Shown: positions 1-9,112, numbered from the stretch's first letter. The stretch is 42,602 bases of DNA from Nanobdellota archaeon (GCA_018819305.1 JAHJQO010000054.1:1-42602); one strand, 5' to 3'. Translations and numbers: made by a program. The notes: generated from the sequence alone by a model not told the origin.

Positions 1-124
1 AGCAAACAGCATGATAAAAAGAGGAATGGGAGAAACATTACGCGGTCGTACCGTCGGACAACAAGCCAGACATTTCTACATGAAATGCTTCACACACAAT
101 ATACTAGTGAGGTGCTCACAATGA
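1..124 (+). pseudogene. C-terminal end of a DDE transposase (cut by window edge)
   Basis: An open frame enters from the left edge and stops with TGA at 122-124. It reads about 40 residues including IKRGMGETLRGRTVGQQAR. A segment of the form KR-x-x-GE-x-x-R-x-R/K, followed by helices and HNI, is typical of the tail just after the last catalytic Glu of IS4/IS5/IS1182-like DDE transposases. The catalytic residues lie outside the window, so family and intactness cannot be decided. The frame is too short for the ORF track. The listed ORF 85-312 runs in another frame and is a shadow. About 90 bp separate this stop from the convergent topoisomerase-like gene, and the IS end probably lies there. Confidence 0.5.
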
Positions 125-212
125 AACTTGCAAACGAGCCTCTGAGCTTGATATTTCATCTTCTAGGGCGCTGCTGTACTTGTTGTTTGCTGTTCTTGGA
201 TAAAGTCCCATT

Positions 213-2555
213 TTATTTCTCTGCACTCAAATACAATTGTTCTGCTAATTTTGCTGTATATTCAAATGAAAATCCATGTTTTTCTTTCATCGCGCTAAGT
301 AAACTTTCATAATTGTGCACTTCTCCATATTTGTATCTGCTTACTTGATTAAACATCAAATCATTCACATTTAGCGCTTCCACATTTATTTTTCCTTCTC
401 TTTGCTTTGTTTTTTTATCTAGTGTTATTATCCATGGAAGATTGTATTCTTTAACTAATAAATATCCTTCTAGTCCTTTAATTGTGCTTGAGTTGATTGT
501 GTCTACAAATAATGATCCGTGAGCTGTTATTTCATTATCTTTTTGAAAATTACTTTCATCTAATTCATATGGAACATATCCTTTTAAATCAAGTTGTGAA
601 AAATCCTTTATTTTTCCTTTTGTTTTAAAAACCGTATGATATCCGTCTTTTATTAATGCCAGATTTTCAATATTATAACTTTTTTCCATGTAGAACTCTG
701 TTCCTAAGGGAATATTACATATTCTTCTTAGCATTAGTTCATCTATTTCAATAGTTACTATTTTGGACTCTAATATTCGGTTAATACGATTTATCGGATT
801 AGGTAGAGGAACATTATTTTTATCTATTATTTTTTCTATGTTTTCTTTTCTTAAATAAGCAGTTGTTCCTTTTAATTCTAAAACATTGCCTTTTATTTGG
901 TTTTCATTTTCTTCAATAATTTCAGTCCTTTGGTCTTGTTTTGCTTTTTTACTTGGAGAAGCAGGTATTGCATTATAAATTCTTGTCAGATCATTAACTA
1001 TCTTGTTATATTGGGGTCTTAATTCTTTTAGGTGTTTTTGAAATGATTTTAAGAATTCATTCATAAAAAGATCAAATTGTTCTTTCATTTCTTTTTGAGT
1101 AACAGAAATTCTTTCACTAAGTATTTTATCATCTGTTCTCCAGTTATCAATGACATAATGTAGAAAATTGCTCCATTTAGCTATACTGAAATCTTTTTCT
1201 GGGTTGTCTAAATATTGAAATATGTAGTTATAATAAATATTCCCGAACGGAGTGGATTTTATTGTTCTGCCATCTGTTTCTAATAGATTATTTTTTATTA
1301 ACCTATTGATTAAAGGAGCTCTTGTTGTATGCGTTCCTATATTTTGTTCCCGGCAAATTTCCAAAAATCTTGAGTTTGATATTCCATTATTATATTCTTT
1401 TGTTTGAACCATTGCATAATCCGGTTCAGCGACTTTTTTTTGTATTGTTTCTAAATCAAGCAATCCGTCAAAAATTAAGTAAGTGTAATCTTCAGGATTT
1501 TCCTTTGATAACCTGTGTTCTTCTCGAAGCACCTCTTTAAGCCCTAAAAGAAGTGTCCTTCCAATAGAAAATTTTAGTCTTGATTCTGGCACTTTTTGTC
1601 TTTTGACATAATTTGCTTTTGTTGTTAAGCTAACACCATATATGTAATCAAAAAACGACTTGAGTTTTCCAGAATAAACATTTTCCCAATCTATTTCTTG
1701 CGGATTATTTATTTGTTCTTTTAATGTGGCAGATGATAAATCATCTGGATTTATTCTTTTTAACGGAATCTTTATTTCTTCATATCTTTTATTTTTCCTT
1801 TGAGCATTTGCAGCTTCTATTACTGAATAAAAAATACTTGATCCTGCTATGTCAAAGTCTGTTGCTCCTATTATTTCGTCTATTTCTATTCTTGATCCTT
1901 TCCTTATTGTCGGAGTATCGCAAGGCATTCTTTGCGCGCTTAGCAGTGAATTTATTAAAAAGCTTCTTGCTTGATAAGATCTATTATTTTTACCTTTTAT
2001 TTTATCTATTTTTGGCTTGAAGCTGAGTTTTGATTCTAAGTCAGAAAAGTCTTTGGCTTCAATTACTGCTTTTTCTAAATAAGTTTTTGAGTTATTATTA
2101 AGATTATATATGTTTCCGCTTGTATCTACTATTATGTAGCGCACTCCATCTTTTTCAATTAAGTAATAAGAAATGTCTTCCACTAAGGGTTTTTGTTTTG
2201 GATTTTTCTTTTCACTTTTTAAGCCCTGTTCTTTTTCTTCTTCTATTTCAATCATGGATTCAAGATTTTTTCTTGCTCTCGAAGGATTTTGTTTACTTGT
2301 TTTATCTACATAAACTGCTTCAAAATTACAATTATCACATTTGTATTGACAGAAATAATGGTAATTATCTTCTTTAAGATTGTTTTTTGATACAAAACAA
2401 GAAGTTATATCGTGTGTTCCTCTGGGCTTAACAAAAATAATATCTCTATGCAAAGCATCTGTTCTTCCTTCAGAATCAAATAATTCTGGAGCAATAGCTT
2501 TTGCAATGGCATCAGATATTGTTTTCTTTTCTGCTATGATGATTTTGGTTTCCAT
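213..2555 (-). CDS. Type IA topoisomerase-like protein without a recognisable catalytic tyrosine
   Basis: The 780-residue protein starts with a TOPRIM-like segment (IIAEKKTISDAIAKAI) holding the conserved Glu. A possible zinc-binding CQYKCDNC follows near residue 72. The second TOPRIM motif is near residue 233 (GATDFDIAG, an acidic D-x-D as in TDxDREGE). Further core-like segments are SIGRTLLLGLKEV (about 331, compare AGRVQSPAL) and IGTHTTRAPLINRL (about 405, compare GIGRPSTYAS). In active enzymes the stretch between the last two is over 150 residues and carries the YxRT tyrosine. Here it is about 75 residues with no such motif, so strand cleavage is doubtful. The C-terminal 300 residues are unrecognised. 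It is the second gene of a minus-strand operon, 27 bp behind the XPD-like helicase. Helicase-partner or single-strand-binding function is inference. Confidence 0.7.
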   Translation of the reverse strand: METKIIIAEKKTISDAIAKAIAPELFDSEGRTDALHRDIIFVKPRGTHDITSCFVSKNNLKEDNYHYFCQYKCDNCNFEAVYVDKTSKQNPSRARKNLESMIEIEEEKEQGLKSEKKNPKQKPLVEDISYYLIEKDGVRYIIVDTSGNIYNLNNNSKTYLEKAVIEAKDFSDLESKLSFKPKIDKIKGKNNRSYQARSFLINSLLSAQRMPCDTPTIRKGSRIEIDEIIGATDFDIAGSSIFYSVIEAANAQRKNKRYEEIKIPLKRINPDDLSSATLKEQINNPQEIDWENVYSGKLKSFFDYIYGVSLTTKANYVKRQKVPESRLKFSIGRTLLLGLKEVLREEHRLSKENPEDYTYLIFDGLLDLETIQKKVAEPDYAMVQTKEYNNGISNSRFLEICREQNIGTHTTRAPLINRLIKNNLLETDGRTIKSTPFGNIYYNYIFQYLDNPEKDFSIAKWSNFLHYVIDNWRTDDKILSERISVTQKEMKEQFDLFMNEFLKSFQKHLKELRPQYNKIVNDLTRIYNAIPASPSKKAKQDQRTEIIEENENQIKGNVLELKGTTAYLRKENIEKIIDKNNVPLPNPINRINRILESKIVTIEIDELMLRRICNIPLGTEFYMEKSYNIENLALIKDGYHTVFKTKGKIKDFSQLDLKGYVPYELDESNFQKDNEITAHGSLFVDTINSSTIKGLEGYLLVKEYNLPWIITLDKKTKQREGKINVEALNVNDLMFNQVSRYKYGEVHNYESLLSAMKEKHGFSFEYTAKLAEQLYLSAEK

Positions 2556-2582
2556 TATTTTTCTTTAGTGTTTACTTCAGTA

Positions 2583-5492
2583 TCATTTATGGTAAAAATC
2601 TCTTATTTGTTCTCCCATTTGTTTAAATGAAATAAAGTCATTTGGACTGCTCATGTGGGAGGAAATATACTTCTTGATTAATGCAGAAGATTTTTCATTT
2701 AATGACCCTGGAATGACTATGTTTTGATCAAAAGTCCTTACTGGTTTTTGTAGTATTTGTAAATTTTTCTTTGCATTATCTGTATTTAACAATTCATACC
2801 CAAAAGGACTCTCACTGCCGTCATTTTTTACTCCCAGTAGTCTTTCATCTGCACAAATTATTACTGCTCTATCATCCATTCTTCTGTGTGTTCGTCCTAT
2901 TGTTTGGGCTAGTTTTCTGAAAGTATCTTGTTTAAAAGCTAAATCTTCTCCCATTGATTCATTGCCTGTCAGCATATGGAAATAATTCTTTTTTACTTCA
3001 TTTATTTCTCTTTCTGTTGCAGAACTTGGGTATGGAAGACCTATTGTGATTACCATTTCCATTTGGTTACCTACATAATCAACTCCTTCTGAAAGTGCTC
3101 CTCCGCTCACACTTAATAGCACTGATGTTAACTTTGTTTTTCCCAATTGTTTATATACTTCCACGACATTAGTGTCATTTAATTCCATATCATTCATGTT
3201 GACTTTTGCACAAGCATTTAAAAAATAAGTATGCATTATTTCTATAAATTTCTCATCAAAATAATTCTTTATATAAGGAATAATTATGTCATAATTATTA
3301 ATTTTCTTTATTATACCATAAACTTCTTCTACACAATTGTTACTATTACAAAACACACCTATGTTTTTTGTTTTTGCAGAAGAGAAAGCTTCATCAAATA
3401 AGTCAGTTAATATTTCTTTTTCTCCTGAAGAAAAATATTCAGCTTTTTCACCTATTCCTTTTCTGCTTGAATTTACTCCTGTTATGATAAATGGTTTGTA
3501 ATTTTCCTCAGGAAACACAGGATCTATTTGCACTTTGATTGCATCTTCCAGCCCAGTTACAGTTGCCACGTCTTTTACAGGTGTTATTGTGGCGCTAGTA
3601 AAAATTCTTGAGGAGTAATTTTTTAAGTCTCTTTCTATGCTTTTTTCAGGAGTCAAATTATAAAAGTTTATTTTCTCTTCTTCTTTTCTTATTAAGAAGT
3701 CTCTTGGGTTATCAATGATTTCTATAAAAGAAGATATTAATTGAGAGTAGGAATGCATATGGTGGCTTATTGTTCTTAAAAACTTTGTTTCTTCATTTGG
3801 TTTTATCGCATAATAAATTTCTTCTTGATTGTCATTAAGAAATGATTGAATATAATTGTTAGATTTTTTTAGTTCATCAACAAATTCCACAGGTAAGTTA
3901 TTGATAAATTCATCCATTTGATCTTCTTTAATTAAATTAGTTTGTCTTGGAACATGTTCTTGTATTATTGAATAAATATTTCTTAATTCATAAAAAAAAT
4001 CTCTTAAGTTTATATTTTCATAAAAAATAGGTTCTTCTCCTTCAAGTTCTCTATTAAGAAAGTTTTTTTCTATATCCCAAGATAAATCATGCATACAGTA
4101 CTGATTGTTGGTTCGGCTGCTAATCCTGTCTGTTTCTTCATTTGTTTTTTTTGAAAGTGTTAAAAATGGCTGGTTAGCACAATCAGCTACATAATTATGG
4201 CTCTCATCTACTATCAGCACAATATCCTCCAGAGTGGTGTCTGCATCCAGAAGATATTTTTTTATCCAATAGGTATCGCTTAAATATGTGTGAGGTGCGA
4301 TTATAATGTCGGCTTTTTTAGAAGCTTTTTGATATATTTTTACTGGACAAAATGGATAATCATCAAGCGAATCCAAATCAATGGAAAATCCTTTGCCGAG
4401 TTTTTCATCAAGCGATTCATGGTCGTTTTTAAACATAAAGAATTTTTTGCATGTTTTATTACATTCATCTTCGTCAAATAACTCTCCGTCATCATCTACG
4501 AAGTCTGATGGGTCAATATCAGGAATTTTTTCATAACATTTTTTATCTTCTCTTATGCGTTCTCTTCCAACAAAAACTGTTGCTTTTATACCAGAAAATA
4601 TTGGCGAGACTTCTCTTAGCTCTTTTATTTCTTTTGCAACATTATCAACCTGAGCTATTGTTCTTGTTGTGTATAGTATTTTCTTCTTTTTTTCTGGGTT
4701 CAATATGTATGGCAAAACCGCTCCTATCAGGGCTCTTGTTTTTCCAAGCCCTGTGGGGCCTTCGATTATCACATCCTGCTTATTTGTTATTGCTTCAAAA
4801 CAAGTAACTAAATATTGTACTTGCTGAGGACGGAGTTCTGATTTTTTTGAACCCGCACTCTTAAATTTGAATAAGTCAGAATAAAGTTCTAGTAATGAAT
4901 CAAGATTGGTTTCTAGCACGTATTGCGTTCCTACTCGAGATATGTCAATATCTTCTTCAGTATTTGCTGTTTTAGTATCATAGTCTATTAAGCTTGGTAT
5001 TTCAAAATCAGGATTTATTGAGGAATAAAAAGTCTTTCTTTCACCTTCAATTAATTCATTTTTTTTTGTTTTAATGCCATCTTTTAGTTGTTTAAGTTTT
5101 CCAGATAATTCTTTATGATGCTTTCTTGTTAAATTAGTATCCTTATAATCTTTTTCTATTTCTTTAAAAGCATGATTTAAGAAGGAAAATTCTTCTTTTG
5201 ATTCTATATCAAATACATCTCTCTCTATTTCTTTAATAGAATCCTCTAAATCTTTTGTTTTCTTTTCAGAATTTTCCCAAAATTCTCGTTTTACCTCTTT
5301 TTCTTTTTTATATTCTTCTCTGTCTTTTTTCCATTCTTCAAATTGATGGCTGATTCTGGCTAAAATATCTGTTTTTAAATGATGTTCATAATCAGATCTA
5401 AATATTTCATTTTGAAATTCTTTTAGCTCTTTCCACCCATCTTTTGGACCTAAATCTGACAGTTCGTCCAAACGCGAATACACATCACCCAT
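2583..5492 (-). CDS. XPD/DinG-family superfamily 2 helicase with N-terminal coiled coil
   Basis: A 969-residue DNA helicase. Residues 1-165 are charged and predicted coiled coil. The helicase core follows: Walker A GPTGLGKT near 243, motif Ia LYTTRTIAQ, four cysteines near 317, 341, 345 and 382 placed like the XPD/DinG 4Fe-4S cluster, motif II VDESHNY near 427 (DEAH-like), motif V region GGALSEGVDYVG, and motif VI QTIGRTHRR near 866. XPD-type enzymes are ATP-dependent 5'-3' unwinding helicases in repair, and the Fe-S arch separates the strands. The long N-terminal coiled coil is not a normal XPD part. Transcription is probably leaderless from the TATA box 21-28 bp upstream. The topoisomerase-like gene follows after 27 bp, so the two likely act together on DNA structure. 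Confidence 0.88.
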   Translation of the reverse strand: MGDVYSRLDELSDLGPKDGWKELKEFQNEIFRSDYEHHLKTDILARISHQFEEWKKDREEYKKEKEVKREFWENSEKKTKDLEDSIKEIERDVFDIESKEEFSFLNHAFKEIEKDYKDTNLTRKHHKELSGKLKQLKDGIKTKKNELIEGERKTFYSSINPDFEIPSLIDYDTKTANTEEDIDISRVGTQYVLETNLDSLLELYSDLFKFKSAGSKKSELRPQQVQYLVTCFEAITNKQDVIIEGPTGLGKTRALIGAVLPYILNPEKKKKILYTTRTIAQVDNVAKEIKELREVSPIFSGIKATVFVGRERIREDKKCYEKIPDIDPSDFVDDDGELFDEDECNKTCKKFFMFKNDHESLDEKLGKGFSIDLDSLDDYPFCPVKIYQKASKKADIIIAPHTYLSDTYWIKKYLLDADTTLEDIVLIVDESHNYVADCANQPFLTLSKKTNEETDRISSRTNNQYCMHDLSWDIEKNFLNRELEGEEPIFYENINLRDFFYELRNIYSIIQEHVPRQTNLIKEDQMDEFINNLPVEFVDELKKSNNYIQSFLNDNQEEIYYAIKPNEETKFLRTISHHMHSYSQLISSFIEIIDNPRDFLIRKEEEKINFYNLTPEKSIERDLKNYSSRIFTSATITPVKDVATVTGLEDAIKVQIDPVFPEENYKPFIITGVNSSRKGIGEKAEYFSSGEKEILTDLFDEAFSSAKTKNIGVFCNSNNCVEEVYGIIKKINNYDIIIPYIKNYFDEKFIEIMHTYFLNACAKVNMNDMELNDTNVVEVYKQLGKTKLTSVLLSVSGGALSEGVDYVGNQMEMVITIGLPYPSSATEREINEVKKNYFHMLTGNESMGEDLAFKQDTFRKLAQTIGRTHRRMDDRAVIICADERLLGVKNDGSESPFGYELLNTDNAKKNLQILQKPVRTFDQNIVIPGSLNEKSSALIKKYISSHMSSPNDFISFKQMGEQIRDFYHK

Positions 5493-5512
5493 GAATAATG
5501 GGTATTAACGTT

Positions 5513-5520
5513 TATTTAAA
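5513..5520 (-). promoter_or_regulatory. TATA box of the helicase/topoisomerase-like operon
   Basis: On the minus strand TTTAAATA lies 21-28 nt before the ATG at 5492, the spacing expected for a leaderless archaeal transcript. Distance and sequence only; no start site was mapped. Confidence 0.55.
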
Positions 5521-5598
5521 AGCTTTGCCAGCAAAAATCATATATTTGACGAAATAATGATATAATATTATAAACACTCATTTTGATTAATAATAAGA

Positions 5599-5606
5599 TT
5601 TAAATA
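5599..5606 (+). promoter_or_regulatory. TATA box of dut
   Basis: TTTAAATA, preceded by AAGA, ends 23 nt before the dut ATG, which fits leaderless transcription. It lies about 80 bp from the divergent helicase promoter. Confidence 0.55.
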
Positions 5607-5629
5607 AAAATATTAAATCTTGTTTTATT

Positions 5630-6073
5630 ATGGTGAGTATTAATATAAGAAGGCTGCCTGGCAACGAAGACATTCCTCTTCCCAGTTATCAGACTCCTGG
5701 CAGTGCTGCTTTTGATTTGCATGCTGCTGTAAAGGAAAAAATTATTCTGAAATCCGGTGAATACAGAGTGATTCCAACAGGATTGCAAATGGCGATTCCT
5801 TCTGGTTTTGTCGGCAAGATTACTCCTCGCAGCGGATTGGCTGCTAAGCATGGAATCAGTATTGTGAATTCACCAGGTATTATTGACAGTGATTATCGTG
5901 GAGAAGTTGGTGTTGTTTTGATTAATCTGGGCAAAGAAGATTTTGTTATTAATAGAAACGACAGGATTGCGCAGATGCACATTGCCTCTTATGAAAGAGT
6001 TGATTTTGAAGAAGTTGATGAATTGGATTCTACTGACCGTGGCGTTGGCGGTTTTGGGAGCACTGGAAGGTAA
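5630..6073 (+). CDS. dut: dUTP diphosphatase (trimeric dUTPase)
   Basis: Hydrolyses dUTP to dUMP and pyrophosphate, keeping uracil out of DNA and supplying dUMP for dTMP synthesis. All five motifs of the homotrimeric family are present in order: GSAAFDLHA, PRSGLA, GIIDSDYRGEVGV with the catalytic Asp and substrate-site Tyr, RIAQM, and the C-terminal RGVGGFGSTG that closes over the active site. The length of 147 aa is normal for the family. It is monocistronic with its own TATA box and near-leaderless start, divergent from the helicase operon. Confidence 0.96.
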   Translation: MVSINIRRLPGNEDIPLPSYQTPGSAAFDLHAAVKEKIILKSGEYRVIPTGLQMAIPSGFVGKITPRSGLAAKHGISIVNSPGIIDSDYRGEVGVVLINLGKEDFVINRNDRIAQMHIASYERVDFEEVDELDSTDRGVGGFGSTGR

Positions 6074-6107
6074 AATGCACAGTGGAATGCTATTCTTAAC
6101 CGATACC

Positions 6108-6267
6108 TTTATAAACCCTAATTTACTCTTATGAGGTAATAATATAATATATGGCCTTACTTTTGATGAGAGAGCACTTGCTCAGTTTCCTGACATTTTG
6201 CTTTTTCTAGGGAAGTGCTTTATTAAAAAATAATAAAATGTATTAACATTTTGGAGATAGAAATAAA
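6108..6267 (+). promoter_or_regulatory. Promoter and long structured 5' leader of the DEAD-box helicase gene
   Basis: TTTATAAA at 6108-6115 is the best promoter upstream of the helicase ATG at 6268, predicting a leader of about 130 nt where neighbours are leaderless. The leader contains AGCACTT near 6170 and its reverse complement AAGTGCT near 6219, able to form a 7-bp stem. A weak GGAG lies about 12 nt before the ATG. No ORF fills the leader. Long leaders are known on cold-responsive archaeal DEAD-box genes; a similar role here is inference. Confidence 0.4.
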
Positions 6268-7512
6268 ATGAATTTTGAAAATTTTAATTTGAGCAGTCAT
6301 TTATTGATTGCCATAAAGAAAGCAGGAATTACAGAACCTACACAGATACAGGAATTATCAATTCCTCATATTCTGAATGGAAAAGATGTTTTTGGCGAAT
6401 CAGCCACAGGCTCAGGAAAAACCCTGGCCTTTGGTTCAGGAATTGTTGAATCAGTCTTGCCAAATAAAGGAATACAAGCATTAGTGCTTACACCAACCAG
6501 AGAACTTGCAGAGCAGGTTAAGAATGCTTTAGTTAAATTCTCTGTTAAAAACCGGCTTAATATTGTTGCAGTTTATGGAGGAATTTCTATTAACCCTCAA
6601 ATATCAGAACTGAGAAGAGCAGAAGTTCTTGTGGCTACGCCTGGCCGTTTATTAGACCATATGAATCGCAGAACTGTGGATTTATCCAGAGTGGGCATAC
6701 TTGTTTTAGATGAAGCTGACAGGATGCTTGACATGGGATTTATTGATGATGTAGAAAAAATTATGAGCAGATGCCCAAAGAAAAGACAGACCTTGTTTTT
6801 TTCTGCGACACTGCCTCCTCCAGTTAGGCAGCTGGCAAGAAGACATATGGATAATCCAGTGATGGTATCTGCCGTGAATATGGTGGATCCTGCAAAACTC
6901 AAGCAAGAGTATTTTAATATTAAGAAAAACATGAAGATGGCTTTGCTGATTCATTTGCTTGAGAATGAAAAATCAGAGCTGGCTATGGTTTTCTGCAATA
7001 CGCGAAGAAACACTGATTTTGTAGTTAAGAACCTGAAAGCCAACAATGTCAAAGCTGTTGCGATTCACGGTGGTTTAACTCAGAATAAGCGCGCCAGTAC
7101 TATGTCTGTATTCCATGATGAAAAAGTCAGAGTGCTGGTATGCACTGACGTGGCTGCCAGAGGCCTGCACATTGAAAATGTTTCTCATATATATAATTAT
7201 GAACTTCCCAAAGACCCAAAGGATTATATCCACAGGATTGGAAGAACTGCCAGAGCAGGAGAAGAAGGCAAAGTTATTAATTTGTTATGTGACCTTGATT
7301 TTGAAGCTTTTGGCAGAATACAAGGAGATTATCGTTCAATGAAAGTCGCAGAGATGAAAACTCCTTTACTGAAAAAAGTACAGATTACAGAGAGCAGAAA
7401 GAGTTTTGGCAGAAATTTCAGCAGAGGCGGAAACAGAGGACAAGGAGGGGGCGGCAGAAGACAGAGTGGTCCGCGGTCTCGAGGTCCTCCCCGGAGAGAG
7501 CATAGGAGATGA
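6268..7512 (+). CDS. DEAD-box ATP-dependent RNA helicase
   Basis: Unwinds or remodels RNA duplexes using ATP, probably in ribosome assembly or RNA turnover. The full motif series is visible: Q motif (EPTQIQ), motif I SATGSGKT, Ia PTRELAEQV, Ib TPGRL, II DEAD, III SAT, V TDVAARGLH and VI HRIGRTARAG. The 414-residue protein ends in a basic RGG/RG-rich tail (SRGGNRGQGGGG and beyond), which usually binds RNA nonspecifically. Bacterial and archaeal DeaD/RhlE-like proteins share this design. The long leader upstream suggests post-transcriptional control. The stop is followed closely by the converging NIF3 gene. Confidence 0.95.
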   Translation: MNFENFNLSSHLLIAIKKAGITEPTQIQELSIPHILNGKDVFGESATGSGKTLAFGSGIVESVLPNKGIQALVLTPTRELAEQVKNALVKFSVKNRLNIVAVYGGISINPQISELRRAEVLVATPGRLLDHMNRRTVDLSRVGILVLDEADRMLDMGFIDDVEKIMSRCPKKRQTLFFSATLPPPVRQLARRHMDNPVMVSAVNMVDPAKLKQEYFNIKKNMKMALLIHLLENEKSELAMVFCNTRRNTDFVVKNLKANNVKAVAIHGGLTQNKRASTMSVFHDEKVRVLVCTDVAARGLHIENVSHIYNYELPKDPKDYIHRIGRTARAGEEGKVINLLCDLDFEAFGRIQGDYRSMKVAEMKTPLLKKVQITESRKSFGRNFSRGGNRGQGGGGRRQSGPRSRGPPRREHRR

Positions 7513-7548
7513 ATGCTGAAGAAAATAAAAGAATTAAAAGGGCAAATC

Positions 7549-8400
7549 TTACATATCTTCCATTACAGGCTTATCTTCAATAAACTCAGAAGGCAATCCA
7601 AATTTCTTAAAGTAATCAACCATAGATATACAGGCAAATCTTTCAGTAGAATAATGAGTTCCACCAAGAATGTTTATTTTATTTTTTTCAGCAAAATCAT
7701 GTGCCTTTTTAGAATGATCATTTTTAACAGCAATTCCAGTTACAAAAGTATTAACTCCTGCTTTGGTGATATCTTCAAGCAAATCAACTTCGTTTCCGCC
7801 GCCGGCAATAACCGCAACAGTTCTGTCTTTGATTTCATTGTCTCCATAATTATGCAAACTAACTTCATGTCCAACTGCTTCTTGAAACTTCTTTCTTAAA
7901 TCTTGAACTGTTGCAGAATCAGTTTTTCCAAAAACTCCGCATAAAGAGCCAAAGTAAGGCGCAAAAGATTTTTCAGGTTTAATACCTAATGCTTTTGCTA
8001 AACTTACACTTGTTGAATATTCACCAAAATTATCTAAAGGCACATGAAGATTGTAAATAGAGATTCTTCTATCTTTAAATTGTTGCAACAATTCTCTATC
8101 CATTTGCTGAAAAACTTCTGGAGCTTTTCTAATGTCCCAAATTGATGGGTGATGAACAAAAAGCATTGCATCTTGAGTTCCATCATCCAAAACTTTTTGC
8201 ATAACTTCTTTTGATGGAAAAACAGCAGTATATACTTTGTTTATTTCTGTTGCAAAATCACAGACTAAACCCATTGACCTTTTCTTAAAGTTCTCACTAA
8301 GAAAATCAGCAACAGAATCCATGTACTTCGCCCATTCATCACTCATTTCCGGAGTGATAAAATCTTTCTCAAGATGTTGATATAATTGGGTTGCTTTCAT
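7549..8400 (-). CDS. NIF3-like (YbgI/YqfO) dinuclear metal-binding protein
   Basis: A 283-residue member of the NIF3 family, toroidal hexamers with a two-metal centre, often called GTP cyclohydrolase I type 2. Metal-ligand motifs are visible: FVHHPS (family HHP), NLHVPLDNF (family HTxLD) and the C-terminal GGTHYSTE (family GHxxTE). The first about 45 residues are an extension before the usual start of the fold. Molecular function in archaea is not established. Single gene; the ATG at 8400 lies just after an AT-rich promoter-like segment on the minus strand. Confidence 0.85.
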   Translation of the reverse strand: MKATQLYQHLEKDFITPEMSDEWAKYMDSVADFLSENFKKRSMGLVCDFATEINKVYTAVFPSKEVMQKVLDDGTQDAMLFVHHPSIWDIRKAPEVFQQMDRELLQQFKDRRISIYNLHVPLDNFGEYSTSVSLAKALGIKPEKSFAPYFGSLCGVFGKTDSATVQDLRKKFQEAVGHEVSLHNYGDNEIKDRTVAVIAGGGNEVDLLEDITKAGVNTFVTGIAVKNDHSKKAHDFAEKNKINILGGTHYSTERFACISMVDYFKKFGLPSEFIEDKPVMEDM

Positions 8401-8512
8401 GATAAAATTAGATATGCTTATTTCTTTATAAGATTTATCACATTTTCAAAAAATTAAGGATGATTTCTGAATTGAGTATATATATGTTATACTATGGTGA
8501 GGAGCGATAGCG

Positions 8513-8644
8513 ATGAAGAATTTCAAAAAGAGAAAATTATTTAATCAAAAATATGATTTCTATCTTTATGGCAAAAAGAATTCCCAAAAACCACTTTATG
8601 AATATAATGAGAAAAAAACAAAAGAATGGTATGTCAAAACATAA
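8513..8644 (+). CDS. Small basic 43-aa ORF, possibly translationally coupled to the next gene
   Basis: Too short for the track. The ATG at 8513 is preceded by a good ribosome-binding sequence (GGTGAGGAG, spacing about 10), and a TATATATA sits near 8478-8487. The product begins MKNFKKRKLFNQKYDFYLYG and is basic and aromatic. Its stop at 8642-8644 overlaps an ATG at 8631 in the frame of the membrane protein, so ribosomes could re-initiate there. No family is recognised. It could instead be a leader peptide or a chance ORF. Confidence 0.35.
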   Translation: MKNFKKRKLFNQKYDFYLYGKKNSQKPLYEYNEKKTKEWYVKT

Positions 8645-8996
8645 TGCATTCAAATCTACTCAAGGATATGTAAAAAGTGGTAAGGTGAGAAAAACATATA
8701 AGAGTCGGGTCCCTGATTCTTTTAAAAAAATTGAGAATTATTATTTCACACTAACAGCGATTCTAGTTGTATTCTCACTTTTTGGAATAAATCAAATATT
8801 CTCTAATATTGCACTAAAGTTTTTCTCTGGATTAATAATGGGAATTCCTGGCTCTGCAATTGTAGAATCTATTTTAAATTTTTTTGGCTTAAATTCTTTG
8901 AAGAATTATGAATTTACTTGGAAATTCTGGAAAATAAAATATGGAATAACTTATTATGCAATTGCAACCATAATTCTTGAATTAATTCTTCTTTAG
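8553..8996 (+). CDS. Small membrane protein of unknown function
   Basis: An unrecognised 147-residue protein as given by the track. The N-terminal third is strongly basic (KRIPKN, MRKKQK, SGKVRKTYKSR). Two hydrophobic stretches follow, YFTLTAILVVFSLFGI near residue 65 and the AIATIILELILL end, with a less hydrophobic segment between. The start is uncertain: 8553, 8568 and 8631 (MSKHNAF) are all in frame. Only the upstream ORF at 8513 has a good ribosome-binding site, and 8631 overlaps that ORF's stop, so 8631 is my preferred start. It precedes the ribosomal stalk operon but is separated from it by 300 bp with its own promoter. Confidence 0.55.
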   Translation: MISIFMAKRIPKNHFMNIMRKKQKNGMSKHNAFKSTQGYVKSGKVRKTYKSRVPDSFKKIENYYFTLTAILVVFSLFGINQIFSNIALKFFSGLIMGIPGSAIVESILNFFGLNSLKNYEFTWKFWKIKYGITYYAIATIILELILL

Positions 8997-9112
8997 TTTC
9001 TCTTTTTGAATTACATTTAACACCTGAATTTAACAAAGTCACAAGATATTCACCAAAACATTCAACAAAAATCTTAAAACATATTTTTGAGAATGTTTGC
9101 AAAACGCAAACA

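Noticed and set aside
213-5492. Split reverse gyrase
   Set aside because: The helicase is XPD/DinG-type with an Fe-S cluster, not the RecG/RecQ-like reverse-gyrase domain, and the topoisomerase part lacks the catalytic tyrosine segment.
6163-6190. Box C/D guide RNA in the DEAD-box leader (TGATGA ... CTGA)
   Set aside because: No C'/D boxes and no closing terminal stem; the purine before the C box is missing.
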